Below are positions 13,448 to 13,945 of a stretch of 13,945 bases of DNA, piece by piece (position 1 is the stretch's first letter; each line of letters begins with the position of its first letter). A program made the position numbers and the translations under genes. This DNA comes from Bacillota bacterium. GTDB taxonomy: Bacteria; Bacillota; Clostridia; Christensenellales; Aristaeellaceae. The stretch is taken from positions 1 through 13,945 of the forward strand of contig JAEWWY010000546.1 of assembly GCA_023458835.1 (NCBI GenBank), read 5' to 3'. The notes beneath the pieces are model-generated. The model made no database searches, was not told the DNA's origin, and saw nothing but the letters and a program-made list of their open reading frames with translations.

Positions 13448-13945
13448 ATGAGCAAAGGTTATGTCCCCGGTGATATTTCCAATATCCATTTGAAGCGCGA
13501 TGCAAAAAGGCTGCGGGTATCAAGCTACGATGTCACCGGCGGCAACGAGGACAGGTGGACCATCGCTCCCGGCCAAACGCGCACCCTGGCGGACATTCAA
13601 GGGCCTGGCTGCATCTGCCACATCTGGTTTACGCTTATGAACCATCCCCAGGATGAAAAATATTTTTTGCGCCGGGTAATTCTGCGCATGTATTGGGATG
13701 GGGAGCAGACCCCCAGCGTGGAAGCACCCATCGGCGATTTCTTCGGCATGGGCCATGGAATCACCAGGAATTTCGTGTCCGAGCCTCTGCAAATGAGTCC
13801 GGAAAATGGCAAGGGATTCAACTGCTGGTTCCCCATGCCCTTCGCCAAAACGGCGAAAATCGAAGTAGAGAACCAGGGCGCGCTGCCGCTGCTCACCTAC
13901 TTCTATATCGACTATGACAAGCTTGAGAAGCTGCCGGAGGATGCG
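13448..13945 (+). CDS. DUF2961 / GH172 glycoside hydrolase, N-terminal part
   Basis: The first 166 residues are present and the frame is open at the right edge. Family hallmarks are SSYDVTGGNEDRW (25-37), IAPGQTRTLADIQGPGCICHIWFT (39-62), LRMYWDGEQTPSVEAPIGDFFGMGHG (79-104), NCWFPMPFAKTAKIEVEN (125-142) and YFYIDYD (151-157). DUF2961 is now family GH172, with known activities of alpha-D-fructofuranosidase/difructose-dianhydride I hydrolase and exo-alpha-D-arabinofuranosidase acting on D-arabinan. The two catalytic glutamates of the family lie further downstream, outside the window. There is no signal peptide, so the enzyme is intracellular and would act after import. GGAGG is 10 nt before the ATG, a slightly long spacing. 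Next to a FucI/AraB pair, D-arabinofuranoside is a good candidate substrate (inference). Confidence 0.9.
   Translation, partial: MSKGYVPGDISNIHLKRDAKRLRVSSYDVTGGNEDRWTIAPGQTRTLADIQGPGCICHIWFTLMNHPQDEKYFLRRVILRMYWDGEQTPSVEAPIGDFFGMGHGITRNFVSEPLQMSPENGKGFNCWFPMPFAKTAKIEVENQGALPLLTYFYIDYDKLEKLPEDA

Noticed and set aside
1..13945. CRISPR arrays, tRNA or rRNA genes, insertion sequences, phage genes, attachment sites, catabolite-response (cre) sites
   Set aside because: No direct-repeat array, no cloverleaf-like sequence, no transposase or integrase motif and no convincing cre match were seen by eye on either strand.

Overview
The window looks like chromosomal DNA of an anaerobic member of the Bacillota (Clostridia-like). 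Genes are GC-rich (an estimate by eye), start almost always with ATG, and most follow strong GGAGG-type ribosome binding sites. The AraB-type kinase reads very close to the Bacillus ribulokinase, and the ABC importer genes come without their own ATPase, as is common for Gram-positive sugar importers. No mobile element, tRNA, rRNA or CRISPR array is visible.

Layout. (1) At 1-254 is the 3' end of a TrpB2-type tryptophan synthase beta gene on the plus strand. It converges on the operon that follows; the 213-bp gap between them holds two inverted repeats. (2) At 6544-468, on the minus strand, is a tight four-gene operon: L-fucose/D-arabinose isomerase (fucI), AraB-type ribulokinase, a GpsA-like NAD(P)-dependent dehydrogenase, and a second, shorter isomerase of the FucI superfamily. 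(3) At 6545-6843 is a divergent control region, followed by a LacI-family repressor gene at 6844-7863. (4) At 7864-8065 is a control region with a near-consensus promoter (TTGACA, 17 bp, TATGAT). (5) At 8066-13945, on the plus strand, is a second operon: a cytoplasmic 733-aa glycoside-hydrolase-like protein (resembling DUF6259), a solute-binding protein, two ABC sugar permeases, and the first 166 residues of a DUF2961/GH172 glycoside hydrolase that runs off the window.

How it fits together. Four sites related to the 16-bp palindrome ATGACATCGATGTCAT lie at the heads of the isomerase operon, the repressor gene and the importer/hydrolase operon, so one LacI-family repressor probably controls the whole set. 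FucI-type enzymes convert D-arabinose to D-ribulose as well as L-fucose to L-fuculose; AraB-type kinases accept D-ribulose; D-ribulose 5-phosphate enters the pentose phosphate pathway directly. This would explain why no fuculose-phosphate aldolase is present. GH172 includes exo-alpha-D-arabinofuranosidases and alpha-D-fructofuranosidases. The most economical reading (inference) is a locus that imports a D-arabinose-containing glycoside or oligosaccharide, cleaves it inside the cell with the two hydrolases, and feeds D-arabinose through FucI and AraB. The roles of the GpsA-like dehydrogenase, the second isomerase and the DUF6259-like protein are not explained by known pathways and are the most novel parts of the window.
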